From: RU20A sp042610495
GTDB taxonomy: Bacteria > Pseudomonadota > Alphaproteobacteria > Rhizobiales > Rhizobiaceae
Reading direction: 5' to 3'
NCBI RefSeq assembly: GCF_042610495.1
Contig: NZ_JBHGAP010000001.1
Coordinates: 1,488,001-1,552,000 of the forward strand
Length of the DNA stretch: 64,000 bases
In this document: positions 52,675 to 63,100 of the stretch, piece after piece
Numbering within the stretch: position 1 is the stretch's first letter
Layout: the number at the start of each line of letters is the position of its first letter
The notes under the pieces: model-generated
The model's input: only the letters and a program-made list of their open reading frames with translations
Database searches by the model: none
What the model was told of the DNA's origin: nothing
Position numbers and translations under genes: made by a program

Positions 52675-53370
52675 TCACACCGTCAGGTGCCGGCGCGCCT
52701 CCGGCGTATCCAGCGTCTCGGCCGCCCCCTCATGGACGATCTCGCCACGATCCATGATATAGACGTGATCGGCAAGCTCGCGGCAGAAATCGAGATACTG
52801 TTCCACAAGCAGGATCGCCATCCCCGTGGAATCGCGCAGATATTTGAGCGCCCGGCCGATATCCTTGATGATCGACGGCTGGATGCCCTCGGTCGGTTCG
52901 TCCAGCACCAGAATGCGCGGCCGCGTGACGAGCGCCCTGCCGATCGCGAGCTGCTGCTGCTGCCCGCCCGACAGATCCCCCCCGCGCCTTGACAGCATGG
53001 TGTTGAGCACCGGAAACAGCGAGAAGATGTCGTCGGGAATGAAGCGGTCCTTGCGCGCGAGCGGCGCATAGCCGGTCTCCAGATTCTCCTTCACCGTCAG
53101 AAGCGGAAAGATCTCCCGCCCCTGCGGCACGAAACCGACGCCCATCTTCGCCCGATTGTAGGCCGCGACCCCGTCGAGCGGCTTGCCATCGAACGCGATC
53201 GCCCCGCCACTCAGCGGATGCCGCCCGGTGATGGCGCGCAACAGGCTCGTCTTCCCCACCCCGTTGCGCCCCAGCACACAGGTGATCTTCCCCATCTCCG
53301 CCCGGATGGTGATGCCCCGCAAGGCCTGGGCGGCGCCGTAATGAAGGTTTGCGTTATCGACGGTCAGCAT
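52675..53370 (-). CDS. urtE: Urea ABC transporter ATP-binding protein UrtE
   Basis: A 231-residue ATPase of LivF type. Walker A is GRNGVGKTSLLRAI, the signature LSGGQQQQLAIGRAL and Walker B LVLDEPTEGIQP. It starts MLTVDNANLHYGAAQAL. With UrtD it powers UrtBC. Confidence 0.94.
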   Translation of the reverse strand: MLTVDNANLHYGAAQALRGITIRAEMGKITCVLGRNGVGKTSLLRAITGRHPLSGGAIAFDGKPLDGVAAYNRAKMGVGFVPQGREIFPLLTVKENLETGYAPLARKDRFIPDDIFSLFPVLNTMLSRRGGDLSGGQQQQLAIGRALVTRPRILVLDEPTEGIQPSIIKDIGRALKYLRDSTGMAILLVEQYLDFCRELADHVYIMDRGEIVHEGAAETLDTPEARRHLTV

Positions 53371-53409
53371 GTGGTGCCCCCAGTGGTTGGCGTGTCGTTG
53401 CGGGGCAAT

Positions 53410-53565
53410 ACCCCCCTCTGCCCTGCCGGGCATCTCCCCCGCATGGGGGGAGATTGGCAGGCGGCTTGCGCATCTCTTCAAAGGAGACCTGTGATTTGGG
53501 GCAGGCAGTTGCTCCACCGGATCTCCCCCCCTGCGGGGGAGATGCCCGGCAGGGCAAAGGGGGGT
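53410..53565. repeat. Long palindromic repeat, family A copy 3
   Basis: Arms at 53410-53454 and 53521-53565 around a 66-bp centre match the other copies with small changes. It lies within the urtD-urtE gap inside an operon, so it would be transcribed as a stable stem. Confidence 0.88.
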
Positions 53566-53594
53566 GCGCCAAACCTCCGCCTCCGCCATCCCCC

Positions 53595-54359
53595 TCACCG
53601 CCCCAGATAATTCTCGATCACCTTCGGATCGTTCGAGACGAAATCGATCGAGCCTTCGGCGAGCACGGAGCCTTCCGCAAGGCAGGTCACCTTCACGCCG
53701 AGGTCGCGGATGAAGCCCATGTCGTGTTCGACGACCACGACGGACCGGGTCTTGGCGATCTCCTTCAGCAGGATCGCGGTCTCCGCCGTCTCGGCGTCGG
53801 TCATGCCGGCGACGGGTTCGTCCACCAGCAGGAGCTTCGGTTCCTGCGCCAGCAGCATGCCGATCTCCAGCCACTGCTTCTGGCCGTGGGAGAGGTTGGC
53901 AGCGAGGTCGTCCTTGCGGTGCGAGAGGCGCACGGTCGCGAGGATCTCCTCGATGCGTGCCTTGTCGGCGGGCGAGAGCGTGTAGAACAGCGTGGCGAAG
54001 ACGCCGCGTTTGCGGTTCAGCGCCAGCTCGATATTGTCCCACACCGTATGGCTTTCGAAGACCGTCGGCTTCTGGAACTTGCGGCCGATGCCGAGCTGGG
54101 CGATGTCGGCCTCGTCTTTGGTGGTAAGGTCGATCGTCCCTTGAAAGAATACCTCGCCGCTGTCGGGCCGGGTCTTCCCGGTGATGATGTCCATCATCGT
54201 GGTCTTGCCGGCCCCGTTCGGGCCGATGATGGCGCGAAGCTCGCCGGGCTCCACGACGAAGGAGAGCGAATTCAGCGCCTTGAACCCGTCGAAGGCGACG
54301 GAAACGCCGTCGAGATAGAGCAGGCTGCGGGGTTTGGCATCGGGATTGACGACGGTCAT
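53595..54359 (-). CDS. urtD: Urea ABC transporter ATP-binding protein UrtD
   Basis: A 254-residue ATPase of LivG type. Walker A is GPNGAGKTTMMDII, signature LSHGQKQWLEIGMLL, Walker B LLVDEPVAGM and H-loop VVEHDM. The ATG at 54359 gives the family length; longer frames lack support. It lies four bases past urtC. Confidence 0.94.
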   Translation of the reverse strand: MTVVNPDAKPRSLLYLDGVSVAFDGFKALNSLSFVVEPGELRAIIGPNGAGKTTMMDIITGKTRPDSGEVFFQGTIDLTTKDEADIAQLGIGRKFQKPTVFESHTVWDNIELALNRKRGVFATLFYTLSPADKARIEEILATVRLSHRKDDLAANLSHGQKQWLEIGMLLAQEPKLLLVDEPVAGMTDAETAETAILLKEIAKTRSVVVVEHDMGFIRDLGVKVTCLAEGSVLAEGSIDFVSNDPKVIENYLGR

Positions 54360-54363
54360 GATC

Positions 54364-55551
54364 TCACTCCGCAGCTTGAGGATTGGCGGGCGTGCCGGCA
54401 TCGGATGCGGGCGGCACGGTGGCCGAGGGGCCGGCGCCCGGCGTGGCCGCCTGCCGCTCGCGGCGGCTCGCCAGCGCCTGCTGCACCGTGCCGACGATAC
54501 CCTTGGGCAGGAAGAGCGTGGTGGCGATGAAGAGGCCGCCGAGCGCAAACAGCCAGAGTTCGGGGAAGACGCCGGTGAAGAAGCTCTTGCCGAAATTGAC
54601 GAGGATGGCGCCGACGATCGGCCCGATCAGCGTGCCGCGCCCGCCGACCGCCGTCCAGATGACGACTTCGATGGAGTTGGCCGGGGCGAATTCGCCGGGA
54701 TTGATGATGCCGACCTGCGGCACGAAGAGCGCCCCGGCAATGCCCGCCATCATGGCCGAGACCACGAAGGCGAAGAGCTTCACGTTTTCCACGCGGTAGC
54801 CGAGGAAGCGGGTGCGGCTTTCCGCATCGCGCACGCCCACCAGCACCTTGCCGTATTTGGAGCGCACGATGGCCGAGGCGAGCACGAGGCAGAGCGCCAG
54901 CATCCCGGCCGAGAGCGCAAAGAGCACGGCGCGCGTGCCATCCGCCTGCACGGAATAGCCGAGGATGTCCTTGAAGTCGGTCAGGCCGTTATTGCCGCCG
55001 AAGCCCATGTCGTTGCGGAAGAAGGCGAGCAGCAGCGCATAGGTCATGGCCTGCGTGATGATCGAGAGATAGACCCCGTTGACGCGGGAGCGGAAGGCGA
55101 ACCAGCCGAAGACGAAGGCAAGCAGGCCGGGCACGAAGAGCACCATCAGCATGGCGAACCAGAACATGTCCATGCCGTGCCAGAACCAGGGCAGTTCCTT
55201 CCAGTTGAGGAACACCATGAAGTCCGGCAGCACCGGATCGCCATAGACGCCGCGCGGGCCGATCTGGCGCATCAGATACATGCCCATCGCATAGCCGCCG
55301 AGCGCGAAGAAGGCGCCGTGGCCGAGCGAGAGGATGCCGCAATAGCCCCAGACCAGATCGAGCGCCAGCGCCAGCAGCGCATAGCACAGATACTTGCCCA
55401 TCAGCGACATGATGTAGGTCGGCACATGCAGCGGACTGCCGGCAGGCACGAGGAGATTGAGGGCCGGCACGAGAATGGCGATCGCCATCAGAATGGAGGC
55501 GGCGATGACTATGCGGCCTTCCAGCGCGCGCATGATGAAGCTCGTAATCAT
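54364..55551 (-). CDS. urtC: Urea ABC transporter permease UrtC
   Basis: A 395-residue LivM-type permease with about ten membrane segments and the block YCGILSLGHGAFFALGGYAMG. The C-terminus carries a 30-residue Pro/Ala-rich tail. ATG 55551 overlaps urtB by four bases. Confidence 0.93.
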   Translation of the reverse strand: MITSFIMRALEGRIVIAASILMAIAILVPALNLLVPAGSPLHVPTYIMSLMGKYLCYALLALALDLVWGYCGILSLGHGAFFALGGYAMGMYLMRQIGPRGVYGDPVLPDFMVFLNWKELPWFWHGMDMFWFAMLMVLFVPGLLAFVFGWFAFRSRVNGVYLSIITQAMTYALLLAFFRNDMGFGGNNGLTDFKDILGYSVQADGTRAVLFALSAGMLALCLVLASAIVRSKYGKVLVGVRDAESRTRFLGYRVENVKLFAFVVSAMMAGIAGALFVPQVGIINPGEFAPANSIEVVIWTAVGGRGTLIGPIVGAILVNFGKSFFTGVFPELWLFALGGLFIATTLFLPKGIVGTVQQALASRRERQAATPGAGPSATVPPASDAGTPANPQAAE

Positions 55552-57158
55552 GCTTCCACCGCCCTTCCCTTGAGCGCGAACAGGCCGCGCGGACGTTTCT
55601 GGATGAACAGGATGATGAGGACGAGCACCAGGATCTTGCCGAGCACGGCGCCGACCCAGGGCTCGAGGAACTTGTTGAGCACGCCGAGCGTCAGCGCGCC
55701 CACGAAGGTGCCCCAGAGATTGCCGACCCCGCCGAACACCACGACCATGAAACTGTCGATGATGTAGGCTTGACCGAGGTTCGGAGAGACATTGTCGATC
55801 TGCGAAAGGGCCACGCCCGCAATGCCGGCGATGCCGGAGCCGAGCGCGAAGGTGAAGGCATCGACCCAAGGCGTGCGGATACCCATGGAGGCCGCCATCT
55901 TGCGGTTCTGGGTCACGGCGCGCATCTCCAGGCCGAAGGGCGTGCGCTTCAAGAGCATGAGCAGCGCCACGAAGACGGACAGCGAGAAGGCGATGATCCA
56001 CATGCGGTTATAGGTGATGGTCATGCCGCCGAGCGGGAAAGAACCGGACATCCAGGAGGGATTGCCGACTTCCTGGTTGGTGGGGCCGAAGAGCGTGCGG
56101 ATCGCCTGCTGCAGGATGAGCGAGATGCCCCAGGTGGCAAGCAGCGTTTCGAGCGGCCGGCCGTAGAGGAAGCGGATGACGCCGCGCTCGATGACCAGGC
56201 CGACCGCGCCGGTGACGACGAAGGCGAGCGGCAGCGCGATCATCAGCGACCAGTCGAAGAGGCCGGGGAAGGAGGTGCGGATCACCTCCTGCACCACGAA
56301 GGTCGTGTAGGCGCCCAGCATCACCATTTCGCCATGCGCCATGTTGATGATACCCATCACGCCGAAGGTGATGGCAAGGCCGATGGCGGCCAGCAGCAGA
56401 ACCGAGCCGAGCGAAAGCCCGTACCAGACATTCTGCGCGACATCCCACAGCTCCTGCTCGCTCTGGATGGAGGCGATGGCCGAATTGATGTCCTCGGCCA
56501 GCGCCGGATCGGCATTGGCGGCGGCACCGCTGAGGATGGAGATCGCCTCGCGGCCGCCGAAGTTCTTGATGGTGGCAACCGCCTGGCGCTTGTCGTCCAC
56601 CGGACGGTCGGAGGTCAGCACGGAAACGGCGCGGGCCTCTTCCATCCGCACCTTCACCACCGGATCGGTTTCCTTGGCGAGCGCGGCTTCGACCAGCGCG
56701 AGGTTGTCGGCCGATGGCGACTTAAGCACGGAGTCAGCGGCGGCGAGCCGCACGTCGCGATCCGGCGACAGCAGCGTCAGGCCACCCAGCGCCGAGCGAA
56801 TGGCGCGGCGCAGCGTGTTGTTGACCTTGATCTTGGTGACATCGGCCTTGGCAGCGGTTCCCGCGCTCTCGCCGGTCAGGGGGTCAATGAGATCGAAGCC
56901 GCCCGAGGCGGACTTGGCGATGAAGACGGCATTGTCGGCCTTGCGCAGATAAAGATCGCCCTCGGCAAACGCCTCCAGCGCCGGCACCACGCGGGTGTCC
57001 CCGGTCGCGGCAATCTGGCCGAGAATGTCTTCCGCCTGCTTGAAATTGGCAGAGCCCAGCTGGTCGATGAGCGGCTTGGGATCGGCGCCCCCTTGCGCAA
57101 ACGCCGGCGTGGCCAGCACCAATATGAACCAGAGGATCTGGAAAAGACGTTGGATCAC
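55548..57158 (-). CDS. urtB: Urea ABC transporter permease UrtB with periplasmic N-terminal domain
   Basis: A 536-residue protein. A signal-peptide-like start (about 1-21), then a soluble helical-repeat region (about 25-235), then the LivH-type membrane part with MGIINMAHGEMVMLGAYTTF. The extra N-terminal domain is usual in proteobacterial UrtB. The GTG at 57158 is chosen because GGGG lies upstream and no ATG is near; the reading frame beyond it runs into a palindromic repeat. Confidence 0.9.
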   Translation of the reverse strand: MIQRLFQILWFILVLATPAFAQGGADPKPLIDQLGSANFKQAEDILGQIAATGDTRVVPALEAFAEGDLYLRKADNAVFIAKSASGGFDLIDPLTGESAGTAAKADVTKIKVNNTLRRAIRSALGGLTLLSPDRDVRLAAADSVLKSPSADNLALVEAALAKETDPVVKVRMEEARAVSVLTSDRPVDDKRQAVATIKNFGGREAISILSGAAANADPALAEDINSAIASIQSEQELWDVAQNVWYGLSLGSVLLLAAIGLAITFGVMGIINMAHGEMVMLGAYTTFVVQEVIRTSFPGLFDWSLMIALPLAFVVTGAVGLVIERGVIRFLYGRPLETLLATWGISLILQQAIRTLFGPTNQEVGNPSWMSGSFPLGGMTITYNRMWIIAFSLSVFVALLMLLKRTPFGLEMRAVTQNRKMAASMGIRTPWVDAFTFALGSGIAGIAGVALSQIDNVSPNLGQAYIIDSFMVVVFGGVGNLWGTFVGALTLGVLNKFLEPWVGAVLGKILVLVLIILFIQKRPRGLFALKGRAVEA

Positions 57159-57207
57159 GATGCGTGCCCCCTGTTGGTGCTGATCTGGGCGGGCATCGGG
57201 CGGGGAT

Positions 57208-57363
57208 ACCCCCCTCTGCCCTGCCGGGCATCTCCCCCGCAAGGGGGGAGATCGGTTGGAGCGGCCGCCTGCCAGAACAAAGCGTTTTCGGAAGAGGCGA
57301 CATCGTTGCAGCCTGCGGATCTCCCCCCTTGCGGGGGAGATGCCCGGCAGGGCAGAGGGGGGT
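57208..57363. repeat. Long palindromic repeat, family A copy 4
   Basis: Arms at 57208-57252 and 57319-57363 around a 66-bp centre, nearly identical to copy 1. It sits in the urtA-urtB gap inside the operon. Confidence 0.9.
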
Positions 57364-57428
57364 AATCAGCACGGAAGGACGAAGCCGGATCTCGCCGGCC
57401 CCGTCCCGCCGCACGCCCCCTCGCGCTA

Positions 57429-58715
57429 TCAGCTGCCCTTGCCGCCGCACTTGCCGGTGGCAACGTTGAAGTTGCCGCAGGACATCGGCTTGCGCCAGTC
57501 GGAGATCAGGTCCTTGGAGTCCGGCAGGTAGTCGGACCACTCGTCACCGACGACCTGCGGGGTCTGCTGGACGATTTCGAACTGGCCGTCTGCCTGGATT
57601 TCGCCGATCAGCACCGGCTTGGTGATGTGGTGGTTCGGCATGACGGTGGAGTAGCCGCCCGAGAGATTCGGAACGGAAACGCCGATGATGCTGTCGAGCA
57701 CCTTGTCCGTGTCGGTCGTGCCGGCGGCCTCTACGGCCTTCACCCAGGCGTTGAAGCCGATATAGGCGGCTTCCATCGGGTCGTTGGTCACGCGCTTGTC
57801 GTTCTTGATGAAGGCGTGCCATTCCTTGATGAACTCGGCATTGATTTCGGTATCGACCGACTGGAAGTAGTTCCAGGCCGCGAGGTGGCCGACGAGCGGG
57901 CCCGTGTCGAGGCCGGCAAGCTCTTCCTCACCCACCGAGAAGGCGACGACCGGGATATCCTCGGCCTTGATGCCCTGGTTGGCGAGTTCCTTGTAGAAGG
58001 GAACGTTGGCGTCGCCGTTGATGGTGGAGACGACGGCGGTCTTCTTGCCGGCCGAGCCGAACTTCTTGATGTCGGAGACGATCGTCTGCCAGTCGGAATG
58101 ACCGAAAGGCGTGTAGTTGATCATGATGTCCTCTTCCTTGACGCCCTTGGACATCAGGTAGGCCTTCAGGATCTTGTTGGTCGTCTGCGGATAGACATAG
58201 TCGGTGCCGGCGAGAACCCAGCGCTCCACGCCTTCGTTCTCGGCGAGGTAATCGACGGCCGGAATGGCCTGCTGGTTCGGGGCAGCACCCGTGTAGAAGA
58301 TGTTGCGCGAGGATTCCTCACCCTCGTACTGCACGGGGTAGAAGAGGATGGAGTTCAGCTCTTCGAAAACCGGCAGGACGGACTTGCGCGACGACGAGGT
58401 CCAGCAGCCGAACACGGCGGCGACCTTGTCCTTCTCGATCAGCTCGCGGGCCTTTTCGGCAAAGAGCGGCCAGTCGGACGCCGGATCGACGACGACGGGC
58501 TCGAGCTTCTTGCCGAGAACGCCGCCCTTCTTGTTCTGCTCGTCGATGAGGAAGAGCATCGTGTCCTTCAGCGTCGTTTCCGAAATCGCCATGGTGCCGG
58601 ACAGCGAGTGCAGGACGCCGACCTTGATCGTGTCTTCCGCGAAGGCGGTCGTCATGGCCGTGGTGGCCAGAGCGCCGGCCAGAAACGCGCTCATCAAATG
58701 CGCCTTGAATGTCAT
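57429..58715 (-). CDS. urtA: Urea ABC transporter substrate-binding protein UrtA
   Basis: A 428-residue exported protein with a signal peptide (about 1-26, ending AFAE). DTIKVGVLHSLSGTMAISET, FGCWTSSSRKSVLPVFEE and YPVQYEGEESSRNIFYTGA (each in part) are the UrtA/AmiC-like urea or short-chain amide binding markers. It opens the operon and its stable message is separated from urtB by a palindromic repeat. Confidence 0.95.
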   Translation of the reverse strand: MTFKAHLMSAFLAGALATTAMTTAFAEDTIKVGVLHSLSGTMAISETTLKDTMLFLIDEQNKKGGVLGKKLEPVVVDPASDWPLFAEKARELIEKDKVAAVFGCWTSSSRKSVLPVFEELNSILFYPVQYEGEESSRNIFYTGAAPNQQAIPAVDYLAENEGVERWVLAGTDYVYPQTTNKILKAYLMSKGVKEEDIMINYTPFGHSDWQTIVSDIKKFGSAGKKTAVVSTINGDANVPFYKELANQGIKAEDIPVVAFSVGEEELAGLDTGPLVGHLAAWNYFQSVDTEINAEFIKEWHAFIKNDKRVTNDPMEAAYIGFNAWVKAVEAAGTTDTDKVLDSIIGVSVPNLSGGYSTVMPNHHITKPVLIGEIQADGQFEIVQQTPQVVGDEWSDYLPDSKDLISDWRKPMSCGNFNVATGKCGGKGS

Positions 58716-58816
58716 GGTGAACCCCTCTCGTTCGTTTGGCGAACCCCGTTTCCGTCCCTCGGGAGCCGTTAACCGTTCGCAAACGAACTATCCGATGCTG
58801 CGCCGCAAAACCGTAT

Positions 58817-58832
58817 ACGTAGTTTGACGTAG
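58817..58832. promoter_or_regulatory. Tandem ACGTAG sites upstream of urtA
   Basis: ACGTAG at 58817-58822 and 58827-58832 are direct repeats 10 bp apart (one helical turn), about 102 bases upstream of urtA. This placement fits an activator, for example the response regulator encoded at 63501. No sigma-54 (GG-N10-GC) site is convincing nearby. Confidence 0.5.
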
Positions 58833-58970
58833 GCGGCGGGGGAAAGCGTGCCGGTGCCTGAGAAAACGGGCCGTTCTCCTGTCTTCTGTCACATGGACGT
58901 GCTAGTCTTTCTTCAGACGCAAGGGCCGGCACCTCCGCAGGTCACGCCTCCTCCCACGATCGGACATTCC

Positions 58971-60008
58971 ATGCATCCCCTTAGCGAAGACGGCCGTCGC
59001 ATCCTGACGGATCTTGCCGCGCGCCATGGCGTCAGCCTTGATGCCGCGACCCATATGCTGATGGCGGTCGCCAATGGCGGCGGCACGCAGGCCCAGTTCA
59101 ACCATCCGGAAGTGGGCGGCATGGGCCAGTGGTCGCGCGGCGGCATGACCATGATCGGCGACATGTTCAACAATGGCCTGAAGGCCAAGGTGGACTGGCT
59201 CTGCCAGGAACTGTCAGACCTCCTCGCCAGCCAGCCGGCGCCCGCCCCGGTGCCGCAGCAGATGCAGTCGCAGAACCAGTGGCCGTCCCAGGGCCAGAGC
59301 CAAAGCCAGGGCTACGGCCAGTCGCAGCAGCAGGGCGGCGGCTACGGCCAGTTCCAGGGCCAGGCGTCCGGACAGCAGGGCGGCGGCACCTCCAGCCTCT
59401 TCGTCTCCGGCGGCACCTCCATGTCCTCGGGCGGCTGGCCGGGCGAATTCGGCCACCCCTCGGCGGTCGGCTCGCAGAACAATCTGCGCTACGCCTTCTT
59501 CCCCGCCTCCCGCCGCCTCGTCATCGAGATCAACGGCCAGCAGACCACCTATGACACCGGCGACCATCAGATTTCCGGCTTCGGCCAGCAGCAGTCGGGC
59601 GATCAGTCGCTGACCTTCACCTCGCAGTTCGGCCTGGTGCGCGTTGCCGACCTGCCGCAACTGACCGCCTCCACCGACCGGCAGAACGGCTCGCAACAGA
59701 CCCACGCCCCGGCGAACGGGCAGGCGAACGGCGAAGCAAATGGCTTTCCCGCCAGCGTGCCGGAACCGGCGCAGGCCGCAGCCGAGCCCGTCGCGCAGGA
59801 GCCCTTCGTGACGCAGTCCTTCACCCCCACGCAGCCTCCCGCGGAGATCCGTCAGCCAGCGCCCGCTGTGCAGCCGACGCAAACCGCGCCGCTCTCCGAC
59901 GACGAGATCTTCGCCAAGATCGAACGCCTGGCCGCCCTCCACGCCAAGGGCGTCCTGACGGACGAGGAATATTCTTCGAAGAAGGCTGACCTGCTCGACC
60001 GGCTCTGA
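58971..60008 (+). CDS. SHOCT-domain protein with Gln/Gly-rich linker
   Basis: A 345-residue protein. A helical N-terminal region (about 1-85), a low-complexity Gln/Gly/Ser-rich stretch (about 90-150), a small beta region with LRYAFFPASRRLVIEING (about 168-235), an Ala/Pro/Gln-rich linker, and a C-terminal SHOCT motif (about 310-345; IERLAALHAKGVLTDEEYSSKKADLL in part). SHOCT ends occur in many unrelated proteins that oligomerise. No membrane segment. Function unknown. Confidence 0.8.
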   Translation: MHPLSEDGRRILTDLAARHGVSLDAATHMLMAVANGGGTQAQFNHPEVGGMGQWSRGGMTMIGDMFNNGLKAKVDWLCQELSDLLASQPAPAPVPQQMQSQNQWPSQGQSQSQGYGQSQQQGGGYGQFQGQASGQQGGGTSSLFVSGGTSMSSGGWPGEFGHPSAVGSQNNLRYAFFPASRRLVIEINGQQTTYDTGDHQISGFGQQQSGDQSLTFTSQFGLVRVADLPQLTASTDRQNGSQQTHAPANGQANGEANGFPASVPEPAQAAAEPVAQEPFVTQSFTPTQPPAEIRQPAPAVQPTQTAPLSDDEIFAKIERLAALHAKGVLTDEEYSSKKADLLDRL

Positions 60009-60124
60009 ACGCTGGATAGAGGATGGGGGCGGCCTTCCCGCCCCCATTTCCCTTGCCTTTGGACGCGCCTTGGCCAAAAGTGCCCGCAGGTTAAGCACTC
60101 CGATACAGGCGCCAGAAAACAGGC

Positions 60125-63100
60125 ATGACCGCCCGCCAACGCATCATTCCCGTCCGGCGCGACTATAACCGCTGGGTGGCCGACCAGACGCTGGAAGACT
60201 ATGCGCTGCGCTTCACGGCCAAGAGCGCGCGGCGCTTTTCCTCCGAGCGCATTTCCCAGACCGCCATCGGCGCCATCTCCTTCCTGGCGCTGGAGGCGAT
60301 CGGTGGCACGATCACGCTGGCCTACGGCACCACCAACGCCTTCTTCGCCATCCTCGTCGCCTCCGTGCTGATGCTCGTCGTCGGCGTGCCCATCAGCCGC
60401 TACGCGATCCGCCACGGCGTCGATATCGATCTGCTGACACGCGGCGCGAGCTTCGGCTATATCGGCTCCACGGTGACCTCGCTGATCTATGCGAGCTTCA
60501 CCTTCATGCTCTTTGCCATCGAGGCATCGATCATGACGGGCGCGCTTGAGCTCGCCTTCGGCATTCCGCTCTGGCTCGGCTACATCATCTCCGCCGTCGT
60601 TGTCATTCCGCTCGTCACCTACGGCATCCGGCTCATCTCGCGCTTCCAGCTCGTCACCCAGCCCTTCTGGATCGTGCTGAACATCCTGCCCTTTATCTTC
60701 ATCGCCTTTCTGGACTGGGAGAAGATCGACCTCTGGCGCGCCTTTGCCGGCATCGGCCACTCGAATGCCGAGGTCGGTGGCGCCGCACCCTTCGACCTCA
60801 TCGAGTTCGGCGCCGCTTCCGCCGTCATCCTCGCCCTGATGCCGCAGATCGGCGAGCAGGTGGACTTCCTGCGCTTCCTGCCGCCCACGGGCAGCCACAG
60901 GCTGCGCCACCGCATTGCCGTCTTCCTCGCCGGCTCCGGCTGGGTGGTGCTCGGCGTGCCGAAGCTGCTGGCCGGCTCCTTCCTTGCCGTGCTGACGCTC
61001 TCCACCGGCGTTCCGGCCCGCGAGGCGGCAGACCCCGCCCACATGTACCTCGCCGCCTTCGGCTACATGATCCCCAACGACACGGCAGCCCTCCTGCTGA
61101 TGGCCGCCTTCGTGGTGATCTCGCAGCTGAAGATCAACGTGATGAATGCCTATGCGGGCTCGCTCGCCTGGTCGAACTTCTTCTCCCGCCTCACCCACAG
61201 CCACCCCGGCCGCGTCGTCTGGCTGGTCTTCAACGTGGTGATCGCGCTCCTTTTGATGGAACTCGGCATTTACGGCCTGCTGGAAGCGACACTCGGCATC
61301 TTCTCCATCATCGCCATGTCCTGGCTCGCGGCGATTTCGGCCGACCTCTTCATCAACAAGCCGCTCGGCCTTGCGCCCCCCGGCATCGAGTTCAAGCGCG
61401 CCCATCTCTACGACATCAATCCCGTCGGCGTCGGCGCCATGGCGCTGTCGGCCGGCATTGCGCTGACAGCCCATTTCGGCGTCTTCGGCGAGATCGCGGC
61501 CTCGCTTGCGCCCTACATCACGCTGATCGTCGCCTTCATCGCGTCCCCGGCGATCGCGGCGGCGACGAAGGGGCGCTACTACCTCGCCCGCAAGCCGCGC
61601 GCCAGCTGGCACAACCAGACGACCATCGCCTGCTCCATCTGCGAACACCCCTTCGAACCCGAGGACATGGCCTGGTGCCCGGCCTATGCCGCGCCGATCT
61701 GTTCGCTCTGCTGCTCGCTCGACAGCCGCTGCCATGACATGTGCAAGCCCCATGCGCGCTTCAACGCGCAGGCCGTCACCGTCGCCCGCAAGCTGCTGCC
61801 CGAATGGATCATCGAAAAGCTCGCCACCCGCCTCGGCCGCTACGCATTGAGCGCCTGCCTGTCGATCGGCGCCATCGGCGCCATCCTCGCCCTCATCGGC
61901 CATCAGGCCGGCGAAGCCTCGCCGGAGACGGCGGAGGTGGTGAACGGCACGATCGCCGTCGTCTTCTTCGTCTTCGCGGTCGTCGCCGGCGTCGTCTGCT
62001 GGTTCTACGTGCTCGCCCATGACAGCCGCGTGGTGGCCGAGGAGGAATCCTCCCGCCAGAACACGCTGCTGCTCAAAGAAATCGCCGCCCACAAGAAGAC
62101 CGACGCCGCCCTGCAGCAGGCCAAGGAAACGGCCGAAGCCGCCAACCGCGCCAAGAGCCGCTATGTCGTCGGCCTCTCCCACGAGCTGCGCACGCCGCTG
62201 AACGCCGTACTCGGCTACGCCCAGATCCTCGAACGCGACGAGACGATCCCCGCCCCGCGCCAGTCCGCCATCAAGGTCATCCGCCGCTCCGCCGACCACC
62301 TTTCGGGCCTCATCGACGGTCTCCTCGATATCTCCAAGATCGAGGCCGGGCGCCTGCAGGTCTACTCCAACGAGATCAACATCGCCGACTTCCTCGACCA
62401 GATCGCCGACATGTTCCGCCCGCAGGCCGAAGCCAAGGGCCTTGCCTTCGTGCACCGGCGCGCCGGCAACCTGCCGCTCTATGTGAAGACGGATGAGAAG
62501 CGCCTGCGCCAGATTCTCGTCAACCTGCTCTCCAACGCCATGAAATTCACCGAGCAGGGCACGATCCGCTTCGAGGTGGACTACCGCAGCCAGGTCGCCA
62601 CCTTCACCATTGCCGATACCGGCCGCGGCATTTCCGAAAGCGACCTGCCGCGCATCTTCGAGCCCTTCCAGCGCGGCGAGGCCGAGCATATCCGCCCCAT
62701 GCCGGGCCTCGGCCTTGGCCTCACCATCACGCGGCTGCTGACCCAGACGCTCGGCGGCGAGATCGCCGTCACCAGCGAGCGCGGCGCCGGCTCCACCTTC
62801 CGCGTGCGCCTGCTGCTCTCGGCCGTCGATCGCCCCGCCCCGCCGCCCTCGCAGCGCAAGATCGCCACCTACAAGGGCCCGCGCCGCACCATCGTCGTGG
62901 TCGATGACAACGAGGACCACCGCGACCTCATGGGCGAGATCCTCAAGCCCATGGACTTCATCGTGCTGACGGCGGCGAGCGGCCCGGAATGTCTGGCGCT
63001 GATCGAGGGGGTCAAGGCCGACCTTTTCTTCGTGGACATCTCCATGCCCGGCATGAACGGCTGGCAACTGGTGACGCGCCTGCGCGAAACCGGCCAGATG

